DNA from: Methanobacteriota archaeon
GTDB lineage: Archaea; Halobacteriota; Bog-38; Methanoflorentales; Methanoflorentaceae
DNA length: 11,451 nt
Direction of reading: 5' to 3'
NCBI GenBank assembly: GCA_003170935.1
Contig: PMYA01000184.1
Coordinates: forward strand, 1-11,451
Below the pieces are notes generated by a model. It ran no database searches. It was not told where the DNA came from and worked only from the letters and a program-made list of their open reading frames with translations. This document shows positions 1 through 6,583 of this stretch, piece by piece (within the stretch, counting starts at the first letter, position 1; each line of letters opens with the position of its first letter). Both the position numbers and the translations under genes were made by a program.

Positions 1-7
1 CCATTTA

Positions 8-34
8 AGTCGTAGTAATTAACCAACTACGACT
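8..34. repeat. Perfect 9-bp inverted repeat upstream of the ARPP-1 gene
   Basis: AGTCGTAGT at 8-16 is the exact reverse complement of ACTACGACT at 26-34, with a 9-nt AT-rich spacer. It ends 10 nt before the SD of the following gene. A TTTAA run at 4-8 just before it could be part of a TATA box, so the dyad may be an operator covering the start of transcription. It could also be a hairpin ending an upstream gene outside the window, though no T-run follows it. Confidence 0.5.
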
Positions 35-43
35 ACTCCAGAA

Positions 44-48
44 GGAGG
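44..48 (+). promoter_or_regulatory. Shine-Dalgarno site that decides the ARPP-1 start
   Basis: GGAGG here is 7 nt before ATA 56 but 67 nt before GTG 116, the first conventional start in this frame. Its position is the main evidence for initiation at ATA. Confidence 0.6.
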
Positions 49-55
49 GATTCTT

Positions 56-1039
56 ATAAACACGCTTGATTATATCGCGCAGATCGAACTGGGAGAGTTA
101 CAACAGTACGAAAACGTGTCAGCCGTTCCCCTGTATCACACAGCGCCCGAGACCCTTGCCTATGGCACGCTCACTGAAGCGCTGCGCGACGGCTTAATAG
201 TCGTTACTGAAGTTAATGCCGGAGGGTCAGTTCCCGATTTAAAAGTGGTTAACAACACCGACTCACCAGTTCTCCTCCTCGACGGAGAGGAGCTCAAAGG
301 GGCGAAGCAGAACCGGGTGCTCAACGCATCAGTACTCTTGGATGTTCACTCGGAGACCATAATTCCGGTCAGCTGCACGGAGGCAGGACGCTGGGGTTAC
401 ACGTCAGAAACCTTTAGCGAGTCTGGATACGTGATGCCGCAGAACTTGCGGGCAAACCGCACGAGATCCGTGTCCTTTTCCCTCAATCAGACCCACGAGT
501 ATCACTCTGATCAGCATGCCGTTTGGAACGGCATCGATCGCATGGCAGAGAGCTCAGCCGTCAACTCACCGACCCGCGCTATGGCTGACGTCTTTGAGGC
601 GAAAAAGAAAGAGCTTGAAGACTGCCTCGCCGCTTTTTCGCACGTGCCAAATCAGAAAGGTATTCTCGTCTTCATCAACGGAAAAGTCGTGGGATTCGAC
701 CTTATCTCCCGAGCCGCCGCCTACGAGGCGCTGCATCCCAAGCTCGTAAAGAGCTACGTGATGGATGCACTATTCCAAAAAACAAACGGCCGCCGTGAAG
801 CAACACTCGACGATGCCCGCACATTTGTCAAAGAGACGCAATCGTGCTCGGAAACAAAGTTCAAATCTGCAGGGCTTGGCTGGGACTACCGGTTTGAAGG
901 AAGCATGATCGGCTCATCACTCGTGCACAACGATACTGTCATCCATTCAGCATTCTTTAGGACACAACAAGCGACGAAGGCTGATCGCATGGCAAACTAC
1001 TCGAGACGCACTGGATACAGAACGCGGCACACCGCATAA
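56..1039 (+). CDS. ARPP-1 family protein (function unknown)
   Basis: The protein contains the hallmark segment PVLLLDGEELKGAKQNRVLN, typical of the ARPP-1 family (ARG and Rhodanese-Phosphatase-superfamily-Associated Protein). Family members are soluble proteins of about 300 residues with no established biochemistry; a link to nucleotide or conflict systems has been proposed from gene context. No signal peptide or membrane segment is visible. The first conventional start is GTG at 116, giving 307 residues, but no SD sits near it. The frame is open from 23, and the 20 codons before 116 encode a family-like N-terminus (IELGELQQYEN just before VSAVPLY). A good SD, GGAGG at 44-48, lies 7 nt before ATA at 56. 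I therefore place the start at ATA 56 (327 residues): a rare start codon, or a mutated ATG. Family call fairly sure, start moderately sure. Confidence 0.8.
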   Translation: MNTLDYIAQIELGELQQYENVSAVPLYHTAPETLAYGTLTEALRDGLIVVTEVNAGGSVPDLKVVNNTDSPVLLLDGEELKGAKQNRVLNASVLLDVHSETIIPVSCTEAGRWGYTSETFSESGYVMPQNLRANRTRSVSFSLNQTHEYHSDQHAVWNGIDRMAESSAVNSPTRAMADVFEAKKKELEDCLAAFSHVPNQKGILVFINGKVVGFDLISRAAAYEALHPKLVKSYVMDALFQKTNGRREATLDDARTFVKETQSCSETKFKSAGLGWDYRFEGSMIGSSLVHNDTVIHSAFFRTQQATKADRMANYSRRTGYRTRHTA

Positions 1040-1052
1040 GCTTCTAAGTAGG

Positions 1053-1060
1053 TTTTAAAA
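1053..1060 (+). promoter_or_regulatory. Candidate TATA box for the zinc-finger/TPR gene
   Basis: TTTTAAAA lies in the 60-nt gap after the ARPP-1 gene, about 40 nt before ATG 1100. Standard archaeal spacing puts transcription start near 1083, leaving a short leader that still holds the GGAG SD. This suggests the gene is not only read through from upstream. Confidence 0.45.
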
Positions 1061-1099
1061 ACAGCGTTAGGTCAATTGAGGAGCGAGGAGAAGAGATAT

Positions 1100-2380
1100 A
1101 TGAGCGAACAAGACAAGAAGGGGACCTCCACGCAGTCTCCAAGAAAGGAATCATTAGACGAATTGGTGTTCGCAGATCCCTGGCTCAAGAAAGCGGAGAA
1201 GACCCAGCACTTTCCTGACGATGCCCGCTTTGCGTGCGCTTATGAAATACATCCAGTTGTTGAATATTTTGCAGTGGCAACATTCTTACGCCGGACCGAA
1301 ACGATAGATGAACTCTGGGTAGGTGCAACTGTTAATGATAGAACCTTCTCTGCCGAAGACTTTAAACGAGTGGGACTCTGGGGTATCGGACGCGTATTTG
1401 CCATTACAAGGAAAGGTGACGAGCTCACTGCTTGTCTAAAACTCATAGAGCTATTATTCCGCGCCCGGCATGGTTTTGAGTGGCCTGAAGCATTTCTTGT
1501 CACGGGCATCGTTGATGAATCATCTTTCACAAGTATAGTAAGAAAAATCGAGAAGGAGCTGGACGAAAATAAGCAGAAGGCACGAGAGACGGAAACAGCG
1601 ATTATCGAAGTTGCGCGAAATCTTGGGCTTTCCCCAAAACCTACTGGCGAGGGTCCCAGTCATTGGTTCGCCAGGTGTCCAGGGCTGATCAACGGCAAAA
1701 CTGGGAATCATGTCCTCTTCATCAACGCTGCAGAGGACTCTTTCGGTTGCGGATGGTGCCGCCGTAAAGGTGGTGTGGAAGAGCTTCGAGCATTTGTAAA
1801 TGAACGCAAAGATGGCAAGCAAAGGATCGACAAGAACATCGACCCGATCGTACCCTCATTTTTCAACAAGGGTTTGACCCTGTACCAGTTGGACCGGCCG
1901 AAGGAGGCCGCCGTCTGGTTCCGGAAAGTTCTCGAGATCAACCCGAACGACACTTCGGCCCTGAACCTTCTCGGCCAGGCCCTGGATGCAGACGGAAAAT
2001 TCCCGGAGGCCGTGTGCTGCCTCAAAGAAGCGATCAAGATCGACCCGAAATATGCATTGGGGTATTACGACCTCGGCGTCATCCTGAGCCGCAAAAAGGA
2101 CGGGAGGGAGGAGGCGATGCGCTGTTTCAAGAAAGCGCTTTCGCTCCCGTTGCGGGAACCGTTCTCGGCGTATGCAATTTATTCGATCGCATGTCTCCAC
2201 GCCCTCGCCGGCCGCAAAAAAGAGGCCTTTAACTCCCTGGAGCAAGCTCTGGAGAGGGGATATCCCAATCGCAAGTACATCGATGAGGATAAGGATTTAG
2301 ACCGCATCCGTAGGGATGCCAGATTCACGGAGATGATGAAGAAGTATTTCGGGACTGAGGATGCGCTGCCGTCTGGGTAA
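1100..2380 (+). CDS. Fusion of unknown N-terminal domain, CHC2-like zinc finger and TPR repeats
   Basis: The 426-residue protein has three parts. Residues about 20-150 form a mixed alpha/beta region I do not recognise. Residues about 160-235 contain a zinc-finger-like segment resembling the DnaG/CHC2 finger: C193, H204 and C217-G-W-C220 followed by KGG; such fingers bind nucleic acid in primases. The first Cys-to-His spacing is longer than the usual C-x2-H, so metal binding is inferred. Residues about 253-390 carry three clear TPR units (for example NKGLTLYQLDRPKEAAVWF) and a partial fourth, ending in DLDRIRRDARF, a common close of TPR arrays that mediate protein contacts. ATG 1100 is chosen because GGAG at 1087-1090 is 9 nt upstream; a TTG at 1076 would add 8 residues and lacks an SD. 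The TPR half appears richer in GC than the N-terminal half, suggesting domain fusion. No enzyme motif is visible; it may be a regulator or scaffold. Confidence 0.8.
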   Translation: MSEQDKKGTSTQSPRKESLDELVFADPWLKKAEKTQHFPDDARFACAYEIHPVVEYFAVATFLRRTETIDELWVGATVNDRTFSAEDFKRVGLWGIGRVFAITRKGDELTACLKLIELLFRARHGFEWPEAFLVTGIVDESSFTSIVRKIEKELDENKQKARETETAIIEVARNLGLSPKPTGEGPSHWFARCPGLINGKTGNHVLFINAAEDSFGCGWCRRKGGVEELRAFVNERKDGKQRIDKNIDPIVPSFFNKGLTLYQLDRPKEAAVWFRKVLEINPNDTSALNLLGQALDADGKFPEAVCCLKEAIKIDPKYALGYYDLGVILSRKKDGREEAMRCFKKALSLPLREPFSAYAIYSIACLHALAGRKKEAFNSLEQALERGYPNRKYIDEDKDLDRIRRDARFTEMMKKYFGTEDALPSG

Positions 2381-2387
2381 TCAGAAA

Positions 2388-2398
2388 TTTTTCTTCTT
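2388..2398 (+). terminator. T-rich terminator after the TPR gene
   Basis: A T-rich run (TTTTTCTTCTT) starts 8 nt after the TPR gene stop, as in archaeal terminators, which need little or no hairpin. A 6-bp stem (CAGCTT 2406-2411 with AAGCTG 2419-2424, 7-nt loop) follows and may help or protect the transcript end. Confidence 0.45.
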
Positions 2399-2475
2399 CC
2401 ACCGCCAGCTTTTATTGCAAGCTGATCATAGGCACGTGCATCAAGGTGTTAGGGGTAGGCGACTAGGTAGCCGTC

Positions 2476-2489
2476 TTTTTAATATATAA
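2476..2489 (+). promoter_or_regulatory. TATA box for the flavodoxin gene
   Basis: TTTTTAATATATAA is the clearest TATA-like element in the window. Usual archaeal spacing places transcription start near 2508-2512, giving a leader of about 85 nt before ATG 2595. Confidence 0.55.
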
Positions 2490-2510
2490 GCCTTTGAAAT
2501 AGCTGAAAGC

Positions 2511-2578
2511 GCTATAGCAATCCGCGATCGGGAAACCGATGAAAAAAGACGTTCGCGACGCAGCAACAGAGAGCGAAC
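2511..2578 (+). promoter_or_regulatory. Structured 5' leader of the flavodoxin gene
   Basis: Three self-complementary elements lie between the likely transcription start and the gene: the 8-nt palindrome GCTATAGC at 2511-2518; ATCGG/CCGAT (2527-2531, 2536-2540) closed by a GAAA tetraloop of the stable GNRA type; and GTTCGC/GCGAAC (2551-2556, 2573-2578) with a 16-nt loop. The pairings are seen directly. A regulatory role is inference and no known riboswitch class is recognised. Confidence 0.35.
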
Positions 2579-2613
2579 AAAAAATGGTGAGAACATGCCA
2601 AAACAAATTTTAA
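2539..2613 (+). CDS. Possible upstream ORF overlapping the flavodoxin start
   Basis: An ATG inside the GAAA hairpin opens a 24-codon frame (starting MKKDVRDAATESEQK) that ends at TAA 2611-2613. It therefore overlaps the flavodoxin ATG at 2595 by 19 nt in another frame. Only a weak GGGA precedes it. Its peptide matches nothing I know. It could be a chance frame, or it could compete with initiation at 2595. Confidence 0.2.
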   Translation: MKKDVRDAATESEQKMVRTCQNKF

Positions 2614-3188
2614 TCGCCTATGGAAGCCGGTACGGCAGCACCGCGGAGATCGCCCGCGCGATGGCAGAGACCTTCAAAAAAGAGGGGCTGGAACCGCAGG
2701 TGCTCGACCTTGAGCAGACAAAGCAGAAGCAGTGGCCCTCCTTGACATCGTTCGATGGCCTTGTCATCGGCTCGGGGATCAAGATAGGCCGTTGGACGCG
2801 TCAGGCCACGAAGTTTCTGCAGACGCACGCCGACGAGATCAAGACGTTGAAGTCGAAGGGACTCATCGTGGGAGTTTTCGTGAGCTGTGGGCTGGCATCA
2901 ACTCCTGGCAAACAGGATGAGGCGCGGCAGACGTACGTCAAGAAGATCCTTGACGACGTCAGCATGTCCGGCGCGGTGGATATATCCGACGCCTTTGGAG
3001 GGGTGTACGACCTTTCATCGTCGTCGCCGATGGGGTTCCTTGACAAACGGATGCTTTCATTGGGAGCGAAACAGATGTCCAAAGATGGAGTCACCCTTAC
3101 AGAAGGAGCGCGGAACGATTTGCGGGATTGGGATCAGATCCGAGCGTTTGTTGAACACTTCGCTCAGTTGGTTAAGGCGGGAATATAG
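2595..3188 (+). CDS. Flavodoxin-family protein
   Basis: The 197-residue cytosolic protein has the flavodoxin layout: strand QILIAYG, then the FMN phosphate-binding loop G10-S-R-Y-G-S-T16 and helix, and a second flavin-contacting stretch GLVIGSGIKIGRW at 55-67. Central strand GLIVGVFVSCG (89-99) and the helix near residues 107-120 fit the fold. Length and sequence suggest the HemG-like/flavodoxin_5 group, whose best-known member is FMN-dependent protoporphyrinogen oxidase; in archaea these more often act as general electron carriers, and no haem gene is nearby. Translation from ATG 2595 has GGTGA at 2586-2590 as SD. It has its own promoter and is probably a single-gene transcript. Fold confident, partner unknown. 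Confidence 0.88.
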   Translation: MPKQILIAYGSRYGSTAEIARAMAETFKKEGLEPQVLDLEQTKQKQWPSLTSFDGLVIGSGIKIGRWTRQATKFLQTHADEIKTLKSKGLIVGVFVSCGLASTPGKQDEARQTYVKKILDDVSMSGAVDISDAFGGVYDLSSSSPMGFLDKRMLSLGAKQMSKDGVTLTEGARNDLRDWDQIRAFVEHFAQLVKAGI

Positions 3189-3192
3189 TGTA

Positions 3193-3209
3193 AACAGCCG
3201 CGAGCTGTT
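3193..3209 (+). terminator. Weak hairpin after the flavodoxin gene
   Basis: AACAGC (3193-3198) pairs perfectly with GCTGTT (3204-3209) around a CGCGA loop, 5 nt after the flavodoxin stop. No T-run follows, so a terminator role is uncertain. Confidence 0.25.
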
Positions 3210-3263
3210 ATGAACAGATCACGCTCTCATTGGTCCAAGGGAGAGTATCGCCCTCCTGTTCCT

Positions 3264-3741
3264 ATCATTAGTATCGTCTTGATGGACGGTCTCGATAAAA
3301 CACAAATCACAACACGAAAAGCACAATAAACGATCACAATTACGACAGGTATGAGACATTGAACCGTGTCCCGCCTCTCCCTTCTCCGATACGACCGTGC
3401 ACGTCGCGTACGTGCTTGACATCGCCGGATCTTAGGTCTACCCGATCGACGCATCGTGGGAAAACAAGTACGATGTGCTTCTCGATGAGGGAAAAAAGAT
3501 CGTAGTGAATGCCAAAAACGATCTGGCTTCGCGCGGCGTCCATGAAGATCGTATTGTCACAGCAGTGCTTGATGGGCACCCGGCGGAAGAACTGGACATA
3601 TACGCTAACAGTCAAGATATCGATCTCATCGTTATCGGAACGCACAGGCGATAAGGTTTAAATCGGTTGCTTATCGGAAGCGTCGCCGACAAGGTGGTAC
3701 GGGGGGCTAAGGTTCCGGTGTTGATCGTCAGGAGCCATTAG
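3264..3741 (+). pseudogene. Universal stress protein (UspA) pseudogene
   Basis: Reading the frame ending at TAG 3739-3741 gives an almost complete UspA C-terminal half: VHVAYVLDI, then YPIDASWENKYDVLL, then DIDLIVIGTH, then GLNRLLIGSVADKVV and VPVLIV. These match the family's nucleotide-binding G-x2-G-x9-G-S/T region and final strand. The frame is broken by TAG at 3433-3435 and TAA at 3652-3654, the second between GTHRR and GLNRLL. The N-terminus (IVLMDGLDKTQ, near 3273-3305) is in a different frame with further stops, and the spacing to VHVAYV is longer than normal, so frameshifting and probably a small insertion occurred. Two different stop codons plus a frameshift make recoding unlikely. 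Intact relatives are small cytosolic ATP-binding stress proteins of about 140-150 residues. Confidence 0.8.
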
Positions 3742-3940
3742 CGCGTCTTCGCGGGTCGGATTCGGGACGTAAAAGAGCTGCCGACAGCAAAGGCCGTTAA
3801 CTGAACGTTAGTGGCTGCAAGCTTAGATTAAGCCTCGTTTAGCAGACAAAATGATGATGAACCACTCTTTGAATACAATTCGCTCGCGATGTAGGTGAAA
3901 CGACAACAGATACCACTAACGATTAGCAACTCATTTTATT
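3742..3940. other. Non-coding stretch, no gene seen
   Basis: No plausible reading frame or RNA gene is visible. A 5-bp hairpin, GCTTA-GAT-TAAGC, lies near 3822-3834. The stretch sits between the UspA pseudogene and the next coding-like fragment and probably is decayed sequence. Confidence 0.3.
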
Positions 3941-4078
3941 TTGGGCGATCTGAGGAAGTTTGCTGAACAATACGGCGATATAATCCAATGGGATCAGTCA
4001 AACCAAGCGCACATGATGCACGGAGTATCAGCGTTGAATTCGCACCATATCGCCGTCCTCTCCGGCGAATGTTTTTGA
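3941..4078 (+). pseudogene. Coding-like fragment of 45 codons, unassigned
   Basis: From TTG 3941 to TGA 4076-4078 the + frame reads like a real protein piece (GDLRKFAEQYGDIIQWDQS, then MMHGVSALNSHHIAVLSGE). No SD precedes the TTG, and an in-frame TAA lies about 27 nt further up. It looks like the tail of a truncated gene, but I cannot name the family. It could also be a small intact gene with an unusual start. Its last codons overlap a terminator-like hairpin. Confidence 0.3.
4050..4076 (+). terminator. Hairpin plus T-run, intrinsic-terminator-like
   Basis: TCGCCG (4050-4055) pairs with CGGCGA (4063-4068) around a 7-nt loop, and TTTTT follows at 4072-4076. It is oriented to end + strand transcription just before the convergent ABC operon, whose last stop is at 4093. 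As a stem it could also act on the opposite transcript, without the T-run. Confidence 0.5.
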
Positions 4079-4092
4079 TGCGCGCAACGGCG

Positions 4093-5466
4093 CTATTCTG
4101 ACCGCAACCGCACCCGCGCGTAAGAGATCACGCCTATAACAAAGAGGATCGCAGTGAGAATGATCGCAAATCCTACGTAGACTGCCACGTCTCCTAAACC
4201 ACTCCCGAAAATAAGGACTTGACGAATCGCGTCTGCGACCTGTGTCCAGGGGAGCAGATCGTAGACCTGGAACGTTGTCCCAAAGGCAGCTCCGAGAGTT
4301 TCGTTGGGGAGTGGAAAGAACGCCCCGGTAAGGAAGGACACCGGCACGGCAATAAGAACCCCTAATTGTGCTGCTTGCCGCTCATTTGTGGCAAAGGCCG
4401 CCAGCAGTAAGCCTAGCGAAATCGAGGCTATCCCGCCTATAATGCCAATAAACACCGCAAGCTCGATGGAATTTGCGCCACCTGACCACTTAAATCCGAG
4501 TGCAATGGCGACTCCCAAAAGCAGCAGGATTTGCACCACGGCGATGACAATCCACGTCAGCATCGTGCCGAAAAGGAGGTCGAATGACCGCATGTTGGAC
4601 AGTTTTAGTCTGGCGAGCGTTCCGCGGTCAGTCTCTCTCGCAAGGTCCTGCGCGACGCTGCTGACCTGCAGAAGCAGGGCGAATACGATCAATCCCGGCG
4701 CCTGATAGTCGAAAAACGTAAATGAGCGCGTGCCGATGAGCGGCTTTACGGCCGCTGAAATGTAGTTGACGTTCGTTTGGCTCTGGTTTTGCGCCAGCGT
4801 TGCATCGACCTCTCGGACTGCCGTGGCCTGTATCTGGCTCTTGTATTGTTCGAGGACGTTGAAGATCAAGCCTTGCGAGGCGCCGAAGGCAGCACTGCCC
4901 GTATCCCCTTCGACGATGACTTGTGCGGTGACGTTGCTCTGTCGGGGGAGCGTCGCATTCGTAGGCAGCTGGCCGCTCGTCGCCGCTGCTTGAGCGCCGC
5001 TTGCGTTGATCACCTGCAAACCGATGTCAGAGGTCGTTTCAGCCCGCGCGGAGGCATTGGTCAATGCGACGACCGCCTGTGAGAAATTTTCCGGGATCGT
5101 AATCGCTGCATCAAGACCGCGACTTTTAAGCATCGTCTGGGCCTGATCTGCCCCGACGTTGGTGAGATTGAACATGTGCGTGTCGGTTCCCTCGTAAGTT
5201 ACATTTCCGAGGAGCTCGGTGAAATTCGCGCCGGCACTGACGAGATGGCTGGCGTTGTTGACGGACACCGTTGCCCCTCGATCGAGGTTAATGACCGCGA
5301 TTTTGTGAGGTGTCGTCCCAGTGCCGAGCGAGCTGGGACTACCGAAAGCGAAGCCAAAAATGACCATGAACACGACCGGGAATAGCAGAAGGAAGAAGAG
5401 GGAGCGACGGTCTCGAATTGCTTGCTTAAGCGCCTTTACCGCCAGTGAGAGGAACCTTACGGTCAC
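4093..5466 (-). CDS. ABC-2 type transporter permease with heavily sequon-rich outer loop
   Basis: This 457-residue membrane protein has the ABC-2 layout: one N-terminal helix (about 22-42, after a basic cytosolic start), a large extracytoplasmic domain (about 45-250), then about five helices (256-276, 297-325, 332-360, 363-386, 425-449). The conserved RETDRGTLARLKLSN region near 277-291 is typical of ABC-2 exporters, as is the PLPNETLG loop. It should form the channel paired with the ATPase encoded just upstream, exporting an unknown substrate such as a drug, lipid or polymer. The outer domain contains ten N-x-S/T sequons (N71, 81, 88, 100, 127, 137, 154, 170, 178, 227), suggesting archaeal N-glycosylation. 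The start is GTG at 5464-5466, sharing GTGA with the ATPase stop, so translation is probably coupled. Confidence 0.92.
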   Translation of the reverse strand: MTVRFLSLAVKALKQAIRDRRSLFFLLLFPVVFMVIFGFAFGSPSSLGTGTTPHKIAVINLDRGATVSVNNASHLVSAGANFTELLGNVTYEGTDTHMFNLTNVGADQAQTMLKSRGLDAAITIPENFSQAVVALTNASARAETTSDIGLQVINASGAQAAATSGQLPTNATLPRQSNVTAQVIVEGDTGSAAFGASQGLIFNVLEQYKSQIQATAVREVDATLAQNQSQTNVNYISAAVKPLIGTRSFTFFDYQAPGLIVFALLLQVSSVAQDLARETDRGTLARLKLSNMRSFDLLFGTMLTWIVIAVVQILLLLGVAIALGFKWSGGANSIELAVFIGIIGGIASISLGLLLAAFATNERQAAQLGVLIAVPVSFLTGAFFPLPNETLGAAFGTTFQVYDLLPWTQVADAIRQVLIFGSGLGDVAVYVGFAIILTAILFVIGVISYARVRLRSE

Positions 5467-6446
5467 TCCCTGAGCCCCCTTCCGGTGAGATAGATGAACA
5501 CGTCCTCGAGCGTGTTTTCCCGAAGAGAAATATCTGACACGCGGCCGTGTGTCGCGTCAACAAGTTCGATTATCTCGGGGAGCCTGCTCAGGGCGTTCAA
5601 CGCTCGTATGGTGATTTTTCCGGCCACTTCATTGATCTCTTGGATGCCTTGCACGGATTTGAGGGCGTTCATCACCGTCTCGTTCTGTTCCGGTTCGGCG
5701 AGTTGCATTTCTATGACATCACCAGCGCCAATGGTTTTTTTGAGGTTCCCCGGAGTGTCGAGTTGAAGGAGCTTGCCGTGGTCGATGATGGCGACGCGGT
5801 CACTCAGCGCATCGGCCTCCTCCATGGCGTGGGTCGTGAGGATGATAGTTTTTCCCTTGCCTTTGAGCGAACGAATGAAATCCCACAGCAAAAGGCGGGA
5901 CTGTGGGTCTAAGCCCGCAGAGGGCTCGTCTAGCACGACGATATCAGGATCGTGTAAAACTGCGAGGGCGATGTTGAGTCTGCGTTTCAGCCCTCCAGAG
6001 AGCTGGGAAACGCGAGTCTTTGCCTTTTCTGAGAACGCGAGCTCAGCGAGCAATGAATGCACGCGCTCATTCGTGACCGCCCGCGGGAGGTCGTACATGT
6101 CGCCCATCACGATGAGGTTCTCGGCACACGTCAGCTCGTCCCACAAGACGAGCTCTTGTGGGCAGATACCGATACTTCTTTTTGGCACTTCGGCCCGATC
6201 TTTACCGTTAATGAGCACCGCACCGCTTGTCGGGCTCAGTAGCCCAACTATCATGTTGATCGACGTGGTCTTTCCAGCCCCGTTCGGTCCTAAAAATCCG
6301 AATATCTCTCCCTTTCTGATTTGCAGGTTGAGGTCGTGAACCGCGACTAGGTCACCATATCTCTTCGTCAGGCCCTGGACTTGTAACGCAAAAGCATCTG
6401 CAGTATGGTCTGAAGATTGCTCGGTGCTCTGCACGTTGCCAAACAT
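5463..6446 (-). CDS. ABC transporter ATP-binding protein
   Basis: This 327-residue nucleotide-binding subunit has every expected motif: Walker A GPNGAGKTT (53-61), Q-loop Q97, signature LSGGLKR (149-155), Walker B IVVLDE (169-174), D-loop SAGLD (176-180) and H-loop H206. After about residue 230 comes the C-terminal accessory domain usual for ABC-2 exporters of the drug/antibiotic (CcmA/DrrA-like) group. An unconserved tail of about 19 residues precedes the domain. The start is ATG 6444-6446; a G-rich SD (AAGGGGGG in the minus-strand sense) lies about 5 nt upstream. It is the first gene of a two-gene operon with the permease, sharing 4 bases. The substrate cannot be told from the sequence. Its upstream region falls within a decayed arsenite transporter gene on the other strand. 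Confidence 0.95.
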   Translation of the reverse strand: MFGNVQSTEQSSDHTADAFALQVQGLTKRYGDLVAVHDLNLQIRKGEIFGFLGPNGAGKTTSINMIVGLLSPTSGAVLINGKDRAEVPKRSIGICPQELVLWDELTCAENLIVMGDMYDLPRAVTNERVHSLLAELAFSEKAKTRVSQLSGGLKRRLNIALAVLHDPDIVVLDEPSAGLDPQSRLLLWDFIRSLKGKGKTIILTTHAMEEADALSDRVAIIDHGKLLQLDTPGNLKKTIGAGDVIEMQLAEPEQNETVMNALKSVQGIQEINEVAGKITIRALNALSRLPEIIELVDATHGRVSDISLRENTLEDVFIYLTGRGLRE

Positions 6447-6454
6447 TGCGGCCC

Positions 6455-6583
6455 CCCTTCTTCAATGTTGCGCTTGGGTGCGGTTCGGAGCAGGGGTTTG
6501 CCGCTGTCTTTGGGCCGCTGATTGGAGTACCCGTTCTGATAAGATTGGTGAACGTGGCTCTATGGTTTTCTACATGCTACGTT
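6455..6583 (+). pseudogene. C-terminal remnant of an ACR3-type arsenite efflux permease
   Basis: The + frame reads NVALGCGSEQGFAAVFGPLI and then GVPVLIRLVNVALWF. This matches the last helix of ACR3 family arsenite transporters, where the consensus is close to AAVxGPLxEVPVxxxLVNVAL. Only this tail survives: no start codon, SD or earlier transmembrane helices exist upstream, because the ABC ATPase gene on the opposite strand begins at 6446. A Glu usual before VPV is Gly here. After ALWF the frame runs on without family similarity to TAA at 6692-6694. The remnant implies an arsenic-resistance gene once stood here and was truncated by rearrangement. Confidence 0.65.

Noticed and set aside
3227..3645. 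Several minus-strand frames opposite the UspA pseudogene
   Set aside because: They are antisense to recognisable UspA coding sequence and resemble no protein family.
3433..3654. Recoding (for example pyrrolysine at TAG) to keep the UspA gene functional
   Set aside because: A TAA stop and a frameshift also interrupt the same gene, so reading through TAG alone would not restore it.
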